A stretch of DNA of 56,577 bases from Akkermansiaceae bacterium. GTDB taxonomy: Bacteria; Verrucomicrobiota; Verrucomicrobiia; Verrucomicrobiales; Akkermansiaceae. The stretch spans positions 1 through 56,577 of the forward strand of contig CAIKHZ010000015.1 in the NCBI GenBank assembly GCA_903827375.1, written 5' to 3'. How positions within the stretch are numbered: the stretch's first letter is position 1; each line of letters begins with the position of its first letter. A program made the translations under genes and the position numbers. The notes beneath the pieces were generated by a model. The model made no database searches. It was not told where the DNA came from and saw nothing but the letters and a program-made list of their open reading frames with translations. Shown in pieces: positions 1 through 8,900 of this stretch.

Positions 1-1013
<1,013 letters not shown>

Positions 1014-1071
1014 GGGGAATTGAACACGGAAAAGAACACGGAAAAGAACACGAACCAAGGGTTGTGTTTTA

Positions 1072-2754
1072 TTATGGCGGCGGCTCGGAAGAAGCGTAAT
1101 TCGCTAATTTCCATGGGGTTCCTGGCCCCTTGCCATCTGAAAACGCTCTACCCTCCTGCGCCAGAAGGCGAAGAAGGTGCTGAACTTGTCTCTTTTTGAG
1201 GAGTGGGACGACCTCGGCCAATTCCGGCAAGGCAGCTCCCTTTGAAGCTTTTTCCTTCAAGTGGTTAAGCAGGAGCTGTTTATTCTGTCCCTGATCCAGC
1301 CCCTTTCGGCGGGTGTAGGCGGCGGATTCACCGATGGCATGGGAGAAGGTCCGGGAGAGGATCAGCCGGGCACCCCGGCCGCGGCTGACGCGTTCCAAGA
1401 GTCCATCCGTGACAAGACGGTCCACCAGAGGCTTGAAAGCGTCCGGAACCGCAGCTTCCCGGCGGACCGAGTCCAGAACCAGGAGGTGAGCGGTGTCGTA
1501 GAGCCGCATTTTTTCCTGTCCGACCTGTTCCAGATAAGCGAGGAAGGAGGGATCTTGGACTACTCCGTGAAGGGTGAGCGTGAATTGATAGGGCGCGGCA
1601 TTTGGAGTCGGGAGCTGTTTGGCACTGATGATCGCATCCTCGAAGATGAGGTTCATTCCCTGACCGGAACGTTCCACCATGCCACAGCGCTGGAATACCT
1701 CGGCGAGGCGGCGGTTTCGCGGAGCCTGCCGGTCGAGCAGGGTTTCCACCGTAACCTGGGGCAGGAGGCCGCCGGGACTTTCGACGGTGAGCGCGGTGGG
1801 GGTGTGCCGGATGAAGATGTTGCTGCCCAACAGGTAATCGCGGTGACAGACGGCGTTGAGGATCGCCTCGCGCACCGGGCGCTCGGCGAAGGATGGCAAT
1901 TGCCGGACAAAGAGGCCCGACTGGAAAGACTGGCGCGGATTGCGGCTGGGCTCGTTGACTTGCTGCCAGAGGATTTGATGCCAACCGAAAAAACCTTCCT
2001 GAAACTCCAGACGGAGCTCAGCCGGTCCGGAGGCGGCTGTGTTGCGGAACTCATAAACCAGCTCGGCTTGGGCCAGATGGCTGCGCACGGCCTGCCGTGA
2101 GCCGAAGAGAATCAAAGCGGCGTTGAGGAGGGTGCCGTTCGAATGAAACAGCTCGGTGTCGCGCAGCAATTGCTCATGGTTCAGGCCTTGGATGCGTTCG
2201 GCGTCGCGATTTCCAGATTCCTCACGGCGAGCCAGCAAGGAATCCACCCACGCCTTGCGGAAGGACTCCAGTGCGGCTGGGTTCAGGTCGCCGATGGACA
2301 GCCCGGCGCAGGGTTCCGCCGAGTAATCCCGGCCGATTTCCTCCCAAATGACTTTCCTGCGTGCTTCGGACAAGGCAACCAAACTGTCATTATCGCGCAT
2401 CCATGCCCGTCTATCCCAAGCGGCCGGGAGCCCATAGGCATGGCGGGGCACGGTGATGACGAGAACACGTCCGCTAGGCGCCTGGAACTCCTCCCATTGA
2501 GTTGTGAGATGGATGCGTTGGTTGAGACTCTTCCGCGTGACTTCGAACTGAGGCCAGACAGAGGTGCCGACAATCTTCCGCGGCCTTTGATCGGAAACGC
2601 CGAGGACCATCTTGCCTCCTCCCTCGTTTGCCAAAGCGCAGGCGTATTTGGTCAGGCCATCAAAGTCATCCTTTGTTTTCCATTCCTTGAACTCGAAGTG
2701 CTCCCCTTCCAGTCCATCGAGAATCTGTTGAAGACGCGGGTCGATCGCGCTCAT
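1072..2754 (-). CDS. AlbA_2 (Schlafen-type) / HATPase_c_4 DNA-binding protein
   Basis: This is a 560-residue protein. Residues about 15-130 look like an AlbA_2 domain: the E-x-FKEWK segment, then ACALANEGGGKMVLGVSD. A second conserved block near residues 285-375 (REAILNAVCHRDYLLGSN, later RSGQGMN) matches the HATPase_c_4/RecG-like region of this family. The C-terminal 150 residues look like winged-helix DNA-binding segments. These proteins are commonly annotated as putative transcriptional regulators or ATP-dependent helicase-like and are frequent in type I R-M loci. The exact biochemical role is unknown. Its ATG overlaps the stop of the upstream hsdM copy 2 (ATGA, bases 2754-2751), so translation is probably coupled. 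It sits between two hsdM genes, which suggests an accessory role in this defence locus. Confidence 0.8.
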   Translation of the reverse strand: MSAIDPRLQQILDGLEGEHFEFKEWKTKDDFDGLTKYACALANEGGGKMVLGVSDQRPRKIVGTSVWPQFEVTRKSLNQRIHLTTQWEEFQAPSGRVLVITVPRHAYGLPAAWDRRAWMRDNDSLVALSEARRKVIWEEIGRDYSAEPCAGLSIGDLNPAALESFRKAWVDSLLARREESGNRDAERIQGLNHEQLLRDTELFHSNGTLLNAALILFGSRQAVRSHLAQAELVYEFRNTAASGPAELRLEFQEGFFGWHQILWQQVNEPSRNPRQSFQSGLFVRQLPSFAERPVREAILNAVCHRDYLLGSNIFIRHTPTALTVESPGGLLPQVTVETLLDRQAPRNRRLAEVFQRCGMVERSGQGMNLIFEDAIISAKQLPTPNAAPYQFTLTLHGVVQDPSFLAYLEQVGQEKMRLYDTAHLLVLDSVRREAAVPDAFKPLVDRLVTDGLLERVSRGRGARLILSRTFSHAIGESAAYTRRKGLDQGQNKQLLLNHLKEKASKGAALPELAEVVPLLKKRQVQHLLRLLAQEGRAFSDGKGPGTPWKLANYASSEPPP

Positions 2755-4244
2755 ACCAGCAATCCCTCCCGCTTTAAAATCCCAACCAGTTTCTCCTCCG
2801 CCGCAAATGCCGCATTTGCACTCTCACGCAGCCGCTTCATCGCGTCCTTCACGGTCAGCACCTCACTCGTGACCTTCGGTTCGACGTAGCGCGGGATGTT
2901 GAGGTTGTGGTCATTGGAGGCGATATCGTCTAACGTAACGACACGGGCAATGCCCTCGACATCAGCGTAGTCGCGGACCCAGCCATGGATTCGCGCGACG
3001 TGCTCTGGGAGCAATTCGTTCTGGGCGCGGCCTGATTTGAACTCCTTGGAGGCATCGACGATGAGCACCTTGTTTTTCCGCGCCTTGGTTTTCTTTTGCC
3101 GGAAGACGAGGATGCAGGCCGCGAGGCCGGTGCCATAGAAGAGATTGGGGCCAAGGCCGATGACGGCTTCCAGCAGGTCCATGCCGAGGAGTTTCCGGCG
3201 GATCTCGCCCTCCTTGCCCATACGGAACAGGGCACCGTGCGGCAGGACGACGGCCATGCGCCCGGTTTTGGGGGCCATGGACTTGATCATGTGCTGCACG
3301 AAGGCGTAGTCGCCGCTCTTGGCGGGTGGCATGCCGGCAAAGTTGCGGCCATAGGGGTCGCTGGACCAGACTTCGTCGCCCCATTTCTCCAGCGAGAACG
3401 GAGGATTGGCGATGACGCAATCGAAGGTGGCAAGGCTGTCGCCGAGGAAGAATGCTGGATTCCTCAGTGTGTCGCCGCGAACGATCTGGAAGTCCGCCGC
3501 ACCGTGCAGGAAGAGATTCATGCGGGCGATGGCGGAGGTGGTGAGGTTTTTCTCCTGGCCGAAGAGCTTGCCCCAGAGCGTGCGGACATCGCCCCGCGTT
3601 TCCTGCACGTGGTGGATGGCCTCCAGCAACATGCCGCCGGTGCCGCAGGTGGGGTCGTAAATCGAATCGCCCTCGCGAGGGTCGAGGATGTTCACCATGA
3701 GCCTAACGACAGAGCGCGGGGTGTAGAACTCGCCGGCCTTCTTGTTGGTGACGTCGGCGAACTTCTTGATCAGGTATTCGTAGGACTGGCCGAGGATGTC
3801 CACCTTGGCATGAGAGTTTCCCAAGGAAATCCGGGAGAAGTGTTCGATCAGGTCGCGCAGCAAGGCGTCTGAGAGACGGTCTTTGTTCGTCCACTGGGCA
3901 TCGCCGAAAATGCCGTAAAGCGTGTGGGGGTTCGCCTGCTCGATGCCACGCAGAGCATTCTGGAGCGCTTGCCCGACATTCTTGGCGACTTTGCGCGCGT
4001 CCCGCCAGTGACTGCCATCCGGCACCTGGAAACCGTAGTTTTCTGGAAACAGGGCGGCTTCCTCGTCACCATCGAACTCCTTCATCGCCGCATCGTATTC
4101 CTCATCATGCACGTCCGAGATGCGCTTGAAGAACAGGAGCGGGAAGACGTAGGTCTTGAAATCGGCGGCATCGACCGGGCCGCGTAGGATGTTCGCGGCT
4201 TCCCAAAGGTGGGATTCAAGCTTGGTTAGAGTGAGTGACGACAC
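2751..4244 (-). CDS. hsdM: Type I restriction-modification methyltransferase HsdM, copy 2
   Basis: This is a 497-residue HsdM. The N-terminal helical domain begins SSLTLTKLESHLWEAANILR. The SAM motif is DPTCGTGGML near residue 200 and the catalytic motif is NPPF near residue 285. The C-terminal 60 residues are helical (KDAMKRLRESANAAFAAEEK) and would contact HsdS. I chose the GTG at 4244 because the family normally starts right there. A GTG at 4307 would add 21 atypical, arginine-rich residues. It is the first gene of a minus-strand run, ATGA-coupled to the AlbA_2 gene and followed by hsdM copy 1. No specificity (HsdS) or nuclease (HsdR) gene lies between the two copies. They must be farther downstream, outside the window, or absent. 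Confidence 0.92.
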   Translation of the reverse strand: MSSLTLTKLESHLWEAANILRGPVDAADFKTYVFPLLFFKRISDVHDEEYDAAMKEFDGDEEAALFPENYGFQVPDGSHWRDARKVAKNVGQALQNALRGIEQANPHTLYGIFGDAQWTNKDRLSDALLRDLIEHFSRISLGNSHAKVDILGQSYEYLIKKFADVTNKKAGEFYTPRSVVRLMVNILDPREGDSIYDPTCGTGGMLLEAIHHVQETRGDVRTLWGKLFGQEKNLTTSAIARMNLFLHGAADFQIVRGDTLRNPAFFLGDSLATFDCVIANPPFSLEKWGDEVWSSDPYGRNFAGMPPAKSGDYAFVQHMIKSMAPKTGRMAVVLPHGALFRMGKEGEIRRKLLGMDLLEAVIGLGPNLFYGTGLAACILVFRQKKTKARKNKVLIVDASKEFKSGRAQNELLPEHVARIHGWVRDYADVEGIARVVTLDDIASNDHNLNIPRYVEPKVTSEVLTVKDAMKRLRESANAAFAAEEKLVGILKREGLLV

Positions 4245-4432
4245 GCGGGATTGGAAGGTTTCAGGCGATCTGGTTGTGGTCCTCCGGGACCGGATTCGTA
4301 CCGGCACTCAGGTCGTAGGGGCATTCTGTTGGGACGATAAGGAGCACAGGAGTAGAAAAGCGGGGAATCTGATAGCTGGGAAGGGTAAAACGGCGGGGCA
4401 GGAGCATTGGATTTGGGAGTGTTACGGTGTGC

Positions 4433-4636
4433 TTAAACGGACAATTCCAAAAGAACCCGATTATCGGGTGAAGAGATGATTCTGCGGGCAAACTCCTTGT
4501 TACCTCCCAAGCTGGCGGACCATCGGTACTCCCCTGTGTCCTTGGCGAGGATTTCCACCAGCGGATCCAGGTCTTCGTGACTGCAAAACTGCAAAAATTC
4601 CAGTCCAGGGTCGTCGCGGTATTTGAGTGGAATCAT
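4433..4636 (-). CDS. Truncated DUF3944 (UPF0174/YaaW-like) protein
   Basis: This is a 67-residue reading frame. Residues 4-34 (RDDPGLEFLQFCSHEDLDPL, then VEILAKD) resemble the DUF3944 N-terminal domain of the YaaW/UPF0174 family, whose members are usually about 240 residues. The rest of the family sequence is absent, and a stop follows about 20 residues after the recognisable part. I see no continuation in the other frames, so it is either a decayed remnant or a stand-alone short DUF3944 protein. It lies 21 nt downstream of the AbiE-like toxin gene on the same strand. The function of the family is not established. Confidence 0.5.
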   Translation of the reverse strand: MIPLKYRDDPGLEFLQFCSHEDLDPLVEILAKDTGEYRWSASLGGNKEFARRIISSPDNRVLLELSV

Positions 4637-4657
4637 GCGGGGGGAAGATTGTGGGTT

Positions 4658-5446
4658 TCAGATGGACGGTGGAAGATGGAAAAAGGATGCGATGGCGGCG
4701 CGGAGCGCCGGAGGGCGCAGCCCATTGCCGAAAATGGGGGCGAGGGAGGCGAGGATCTTCGGCCATTCTGGAGAGTCTTCGGGGAATGCGCGGAGGAACG
4801 CCGTGATGTCGGTGGGAATGGGCTCCGGCAACTCCGGGCCGGGTTCCTCGGGCAGGGTGGCGGCGAGGCGGAAAACATCGCTGCGGTGTTTGTCGATGTC
4901 CTTGGAATCGATGGTTTCACCCTCGGCTCGGCGGCGGGTGAGATCGAGCCAGGCGTGGGCCTTGAGCGGGATCAGCGCGGTGGCGTTGGCGAAGCCGAGG
5001 CCGTCACGGGTTTGATATTGGGTGCGGATGAGATCGTAGTATGCCTCGTTCAGCAGGATGGCGGAAAGGCTTTGGGGAGCGGAGGCGGTTTCCACCGGGA
5101 TGATTCCCTGACCGGGCGCGAGTTCGATTTCCTCGGCGCTGCGGGTGAAGAGTTCCAGCATGAATGGGAAGTCCTCGCGGGTGGGATTTGCGAAGCGATA
5201 GAGAATGGGGCTGCCACTGCTGCGCTGGCGAATCTCGTAACCGCCCTCCTCGATGAAGGCCCGCATGGCGGCGACGAAATCGCGGTTGAGGATTTCCACG
5301 ATGAGGACCATGTCCAAATCCTTGGTGGCGCGGAACTCGAGGCGGTTGTCGGCGAACCACTGGTCGCAAGCGACCCCACCGATGAGGACGAAGGCACCTT
5401 CAAAGCGCCGGAAACGTTCGCGGAAGATTTCGAGACCTCTCACCAT
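4658..5446 (-). CDS. AbiEii-like nucleotidyltransferase (putative toxin)
   Basis: This is a 262-residue protein. Its N-terminal third carries a nucleotidyltransferase signature of the AbiEii/MNT type: a glycine pair (VLIGGVACDQWF, residues 20-31), then the acidic pair in TKDLDMVLIVE (about 41-51). The remainder is helical, as in AbiEii-like proteins. AbiE-family toxins transfer nucleotides to tRNA and act in abortive infection. That activity is known for the family and is only inferred here. The ATG overlaps the 3' end of the upstream winged-helix gene by 7 nt (bases 5440-5446), the usual antitoxin-first arrangement. Substrate and toxicity cannot be read from the sequence. Confidence 0.65.
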   Translation of the reverse strand: MVRGLEIFRERFRRFEGAFVLIGGVACDQWFADNRLEFRATKDLDMVLIVEILNRDFVAAMRAFIEEGGYEIRQRSSGSPILYRFANPTREDFPFMLELFTRSAEEIELAPGQGIIPVETASAPQSLSAILLNEAYYDLIRTQYQTRDGLGFANATALIPLKAHAWLDLTRRRAEGETIDSKDIDKHRSDVFRLAATLPEEPGPELPEPIPTDITAFLRAFPEDSPEWPKILASLAPIFGNGLRPPALRAAIASFFHLPPSI

Positions 5447-6426
5447 GGAAATTCGTTGATGAGGAGTTCGAGTTGCTGCTGGACCCGCTCGTCCGGGAAG
5501 TTGTGCAGGCTGAGGAAGAGGGAAAGCGGATCGACGGATCCGTTATCGGCGAAAAGTTGGGGATTGTAGGCCCAGACTTCCATTTTCAGATCCGCGTCCT
5601 CCGGGCCGGGGCAGCCGCGGAAGTTTCCGCGTTCGAGATTGACCTGAAACACTTCCGACTGGAGCGCGAAGGTGGGCAGCCGGTCATCCGCGATCATGGT
5701 GCGGCGGCTGAGGGCGGTCAGGCCTGCCTGAAGCGCGGGGTGTCCGGGTTTTTCTCCCTGGATCCAGACGGTCTTCGCGACTGGCGAGGAAAGCAAGGGG
5801 CGGGCAGCGTCCCAGAGTTGGCGGCCTGCGGTTGTGAAGTGCAGAGCTACGGAGCGGCCGATGCGCTTGGGTTCGCACAGCTCCGCCGCGAGCAGCTCGG
5901 CCTTCACTTTGGTAAGCATGACGGGCGAGTAGCCGATCCTTTCCGCGATTTCCCGCAGGGGCAGGTTTTCCAGCGGCTGGCGCTGGAGGTGGTAGAGCAA
6001 CACGCATTGGGCGGCTGGCGTGAGGGGTTTGCCAGCCTTGGGCTTGGGCTGGCGGAAGCGTTCGCGCAGGTCGATCAACGCCGTGGGAATGAAGATCTGG
6101 CTGCCGGGGACGATGAACGGAAGCCCGCAGCGGACCATGCGGTTGCGGACGTAGGATGGCAGCGCGGCCAGGACCAGCACGACGGGCTCGCCGGCCTGGG
6201 TGCGTAGTGTGTCCGCATGCTTCTCGTATTCGCCGGGTGTCGCGGATTCGGGGGTTCCCTGTTCCAACGCCAATAGGAAGCTCTGGCCGAAAAGCCGGGT
6301 GTGGCCGAATTGGTAGCGCTCCCGCAAAAACAGGGGCAAGCCAGCCACCTTGGCGGCGACCAGATCCGGGACGGAGCCGGTGACCTCCGCCAGATGATCG
6401 AAAAATTGCCGTTTCAGGGAAAGCAC
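5440..6426 (-). CDS. Winged-helix regulator / putative AbiEi-like antitoxin
   Basis: This is a 328-residue protein with a central winged-helix DNA-binding domain (about residues 150-210: LPLREIAERIGYSPVMLTKV, then VALHFTTAGRQLWDAA). The flanking N- and C-terminal parts are ones I cannot assign. The start is a GTG, because an in-frame TAA lies a few codons upstream and no ATG is available. It precedes and overlaps the nucleotidyltransferase gene by 7 nt, so the two probably form a toxin-antitoxin or paired regulator/nucleotidyltransferase module. By analogy with AbiEi, it would neutralise the toxin and autorepress from the repeats just upstream (6432-6486). Confidence 0.6.
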   Translation of the reverse strand: MLSLKRQFFDHLAEVTGSVPDLVAAKVAGLPLFLRERYQFGHTRLFGQSFLLALEQGTPESATPGEYEKHADTLRTQAGEPVVLVLAALPSYVRNRMVRCGLPFIVPGSQIFIPTALIDLRERFRQPKPKAGKPLTPAAQCVLLYHLQRQPLENLPLREIAERIGYSPVMLTKVKAELLAAELCEPKRIGRSVALHFTTAGRQLWDAARPLLSSPVAKTVWIQGEKPGHPALQAGLTALSRRTMIADDRLPTFALQSEVFQVNLERGNFRGCPGPEDADLKMEVWAYNPQLFADNGSVDPLSLFLSLHNFPDERVQQQLELLINEFPW

Positions 6427-6431
6427 ACCGG

Positions 6432-6486
6432 ATTCACTAGCAATGTAGAATTAACCCGTCAAGTGAATTGTGCGCATTTGGTGAAT
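6432..6486 (-). promoter_or_regulatory. Candidate operator repeats upstream of the AbiE-like pair
   Basis: Three copies of the hexamer ATTCAC lie directly before the GTG start. On the minus strand two are direct (bases 6486-6481 and 6468-6463) and one is inverted (6432-6437 on the plus strand). A TTGACG at 6462-6457 with TAGTGA 17 nt further is a weak -35/-10 pair and would give an almost leaderless transcript. Autoregulation is an inference from the antitoxin-first layout. Confidence 0.3.
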
Positions 6487-6859
6487 TTTGGCAACCTCGG
6501 AATGGAGGGCTCCGGCAGCTCGGGCGGGCGACCGGAGATGGCCTTGTTGATGGTGCCAAAACAGCCCGCGGAGGCGAAGGCTTCCGCTTGAAAGGAATCG
6601 TGATCCACAACGCCTTCCTTTTTTGATCTCCTTGGCGATGCGTTCGAGCCGTTTTCGTTGGGGTTCCTGGTCGAAATTCTTGGTGGTGGAGCGGCACCAG
6701 CGGCAACGTGGCGGGCAAATTCCGCCGACTGCGGGATTTTCGTTGTCAGGCCGAGAACCGTGCCGGGGAAAAACGGTGCAAGTTTGGTGCAACTTTTTTC
6801 TGCATAACCGTGCATAACGGTTCCTATCCGTGCAGGTCTGTTCATGCCTGGCTTGTCGG
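6487..6859. other. Non-coding border segment between defence island and tRNA-Asn
   Basis: I find no convincing gene here. Three overlapping minus-strand frames of 93-138 codons exist, but they have no recognisable domains and disagree with each other, as expected for GC-rich non-coding DNA. One frame contains a Cys/Arg-rich stretch (PPRCRWCRSTTKNF) that could be a relic of an unknown gene. The part nearest the tRNA contains the spaced tgca repeats listed separately. Confidence 0.4.
6775..6834. repeat. Phased GTGCA/TGCA short direct repeats near tRNA-Asn
   Basis: Two copies of ggtgcaa (6775-6781, 6786-6792; period 11) are followed by two tgcataac copies (6801-6808, 6811-6818; period 10) and a further tgca at 6831. 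Helically phased short repeats beside a tRNA 3' end resemble integrase arm-type or excisionase sites of integrative elements, but no integrase gene is in view. Confidence 0.35.
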
Positions 6860-6882
6860 AAACCCTTGAAAACAAGGGGTTT
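6860..6882 (-). terminator. Stem-loop directly 3' of tRNA-Asn
   Basis: On the minus strand AAACCCCTTG and CAAGGGTTT form a 9-bp stem with one bulged C and a TTTT loop, starting 3 nt after the encoded CCA of the tRNA. It is probably the tRNA terminator, although there is no long U-run after the stem. It could also belong to an attachment site. Confidence 0.5.
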
Positions 6883-6885
6883 AGA

Positions 6886-6960
6886 TGGCTCCGGCGGTAG
6901 GGATCGAACCTACGACCTAGTGATTAACAGTCACCCGCTCTGCCGCTGAGCTACACCGGA
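6886..6960 (-). tRNA. tRNA-Asn (anticodon GUU)
   Basis: The minus strand folds as a complete tRNA. The 7-bp acceptor stem is TCCGGTG/CGCCGGA with one G-U pair. The D-arm contains AGCTCAGCGGCAGAGC, the anticodon loop CTGTTAA gives GTT, and the T-loop GGTTCGATCC is standard. The discriminator base is G and the CCA tail is encoded (bases 6888-6886). The gene marks the edge of the defence island, a common integration target. Confidence 0.95.
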
Positions 6961-7127
6961 GGGACAAACGCGCCGGATGACGGCGCGCGGCGGGAAGATG
7001 GCTTGGCAGCGGCGGTTGTGGCAAGGGAAAAATTCTCTGCGGGGAGAAATAAATCAGCTGGGGCAAGAAATGCTCGGAAGTCCAACCCCTTCCGAGGAAT
7101 CATGGGCCGAAATGGCCAGCAGAGTCA

Positions 7128-7205
7128 AAGGTCTGAAGGTCTGAAGGTCGAAGGTCTGAAGGTCTGAAGGTCTGAAGGTCTGAAGGTCTGAAGGTCTGAA
7201 GGTCG
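7128..7205. repeat. Tandem 8-nt repeat (aaggtctg)n
   Basis: Eight copies of the octamer aaggtctg are interspersed with two 7-nt variants aaggtcg (at 7144 and 7199), 78 nt in total. The array is intergenic, between tRNA-Asn and thiS. Its unit is not a multiple of three and no frame uses it. Such arrays change length by slippage. Confidence 0.95.
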
Positions 7206-7306
7206 AAGAAACGGGAAATCAGGGGCGAACTTCGACTTTTGACTTTGAGACACTTCCCGCCCTAGACAGAACCGCTAGGCCGTCGCATGAAAGCTGAGAG
7301 GAGGGA

Positions 7307-7522
7307 TCAGCCGCCTGCAGCGAGGGTGACCACTTCGAGACGAGAGCCGTCGGACACTGTGGTGAGGGGGTAGTCGCGGGGAAAGACGACGGCTTCGTTG
7401 AGTTCGACGACGACAGGTTTGCGGGCCAAGCCGAGGGAATCGAGGAGGGCATCGAGGGAGAGCGGGGCGGCGAGCGGGTGTTGGCGGCCGTTGAGGCGGA
7501 TGGTGATGGGTGCTATTTCCAT
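7307..7522 (-). CDS. thiS: Sulfur carrier protein ThiS
   Basis: This 71-residue protein has the ubiquitin-like beta-grasp pattern and ends in the diagnostic Ala-Gly-Gly tail (VVTLAAGG). ThiS is adenylated and thiocarboxylated at that C-terminal glycine and donates sulfur to the thiazole of thiamine. Segments RLNGRQHP (about 9-16) and VVELNEAVVFPRDY (about 37-50) fit the family. It overlaps the 3' end of the DUF2851 gene by 10 nt. No other thi gene is in the window, so its partners ThiF/ThiG/ThiH must be elsewhere. Confidence 0.85.
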   Translation of the reverse strand: MEIAPITIRLNGRQHPLAAPLSLDALLDSLGLARKPVVVELNEAVVFPRDYPLTTVSDGSRLEVVTLAAGG

Positions 7523-8886
7523 TGGGTGAGTTGCTCAGGGAACGGGCATTGGTGGCAGTCTGAGAAATCCTCGAGGCAGAAGTCGTGATAGATCTGGAGC
7601 AGTGCCTGATGATGGGAGACGCGGCGCAACCACGGCTGAGCAAGGGCGATGGAGCCAAACAGGCGGATGGCGCAACGCCGGACTTTTTCATTGGGAGCGG
7701 AATGGCGCAACTTGTGGTAATCCTTGAAGGAAATGGCCTCCTCGTGAAGAGCGAGGGGGACGAGATGGTTGGCGAGCAATTCCAAGCCCTGGCTGCGGCC
7801 AAACAAAGCGAGCTTGTGGGCGGTGTGGGCGGAGGTGAGGGTGTGCCGATGCGACCAAAACGGGTGCTCGAGGGATTGCAGAAAATCGAGCAACGGCTTG
7901 ACCTTGAAGGGCCGGGCGAGGGCAAGGCGGCGGTAGAGCGGCCATTCGGCGAGCAAGGCAGCGAGAGCGCCGATGCGGCGGTGGGGATGGTTGGCGGGCC
8001 GTTGGCCATGGAGATGCCAAGGAATGGCCCGCTGCGGGGTCACCTCGAAATGGGAGCGATGTTTCCACCAGGTTTGCCACAGGCCGCGCAAGTACTCGCG
8101 GGTATCGGGCGGCGCTTGCTCGTGGAGGTTTGGCGCGAGGAAACCGGCGGCTCCAAAGAGGATCGCCTCAGCGGCAGGAGCGTCGTTCTTGAGGGCCGCC
8201 AGGGGCAGTCGCTGTGCGAGCAGGCGCAGAGCAAGGGCATTGCCGCCGTAGCCGAGCGTCTCGGCGGTGGATTGGAACAGCGCGGCATCGCTGCCATGGG
8301 CGTCGGCGCTGCGCAACCAGCGGCGGGCCTTGGTGGTGGCGCGAAAGCGAGCGGCCTCATCGAACAAGCTGGTGAGGGCACTTGCAGGGAGTTGTTTGAG
8401 GGGGTGGACGCAGCGTCCGGGAAGGGCGATGGCGACCTCACGAGGCGGGCGGTTGAGAGCATCGGCGAGTTGGTGGCCGGAAATGAGCACTTGGGGCACA
8501 TCGCGATGCTCACAGGTACGGGTGAAGGTTTTGCGGGCTTCGTCCTGAAAGATCACGTGCAAGACGACGTTGCTGAACGCCGGATTGGCGGCGTGGCCGT
8601 GGGCCTCCCAGGCGGCGGCATCGGGGTCGATCTCCAAGGACCCGGTCTTGACCACTCCATCAATTTCCACAGCCGCCTGAAAGAAATCCGGGCCGGCCCC
8701 TCGGTTCCACTCACCAAACTGGACGATGCGAACGGTCCGCCCGTCGGTGCTACGAAATTCCCTGCCAAAGGCACCGCCAAACCACAGCGCCTGCAATTCC
8801 AATTCGGCAGGCAAGGCAGCCAGCACGCGCTCCTCGAACGCAAGCGGCGGGTGCCAGATGGTTTCCATCAAAAACAGATAGGTCAT
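7513..8886 (-). CDS. DUF2851 family protein
   Basis: This is a 457-residue soluble protein matching the DUF2851 pattern. The N-terminal ERVLAALPAELELQALWFGG is followed by the conserved WNRGAGPDFFQAAVEIDG block near residues 62-80. Function unknown. The C-terminal region carries four cysteines (CLEDFSDCHQCPFPEQL), possibly a metal site. The start is either the ATG at 8886 or the ATG six codons later (METIWHPP). It lies 14 nt after the TIGR03790 gene and overlaps thiS, so these minus-strand genes are probably co-transcribed. Confidence 0.8.
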   Translation of the reverse strand: MTYLFLMETIWHPPLAFEERVLAALPAELELQALWFGGAFGREFRSTDGRTVRIVQFGEWNRGAGPDFFQAAVEIDGVVKTGSLEIDPDAAAWEAHGHAANPAFSNVVLHVIFQDEARKTFTRTCEHRDVPQVLISGHQLADALNRPPREVAIALPGRCVHPLKQLPASALTSLFDEAARFRATTKARRWLRSADAHGSDAALFQSTAETLGYGGNALALRLLAQRLPLAALKNDAPAAEAILFGAAGFLAPNLHEQAPPDTREYLRGLWQTWWKHRSHFEVTPQRAIPWHLHGQRPANHPHRRIGALAALLAEWPLYRRLALARPFKVKPLLDFLQSLEHPFWSHRHTLTSAHTAHKLALFGRSQGLELLANHLVPLALHEEAISFKDYHKLRHSAPNEKVRRCAIRLFGSIALAQPWLRRVSHHQALLQIYHDFCLEDFSDCHQCPFPEQLTQWK

Positions 8887-8900
8887 AACTCAGCAATCGC

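Noticed and set aside
3096-3872. Plus-strand 258-codon frame within the hsdM copy 2 region
   Set aside because: It is antisense to conserved HsdM sequence and has no family features.
7128-7205. Possible CRISPR array
   Set aside because: It is a head-to-tail octamer repeat without spacers.
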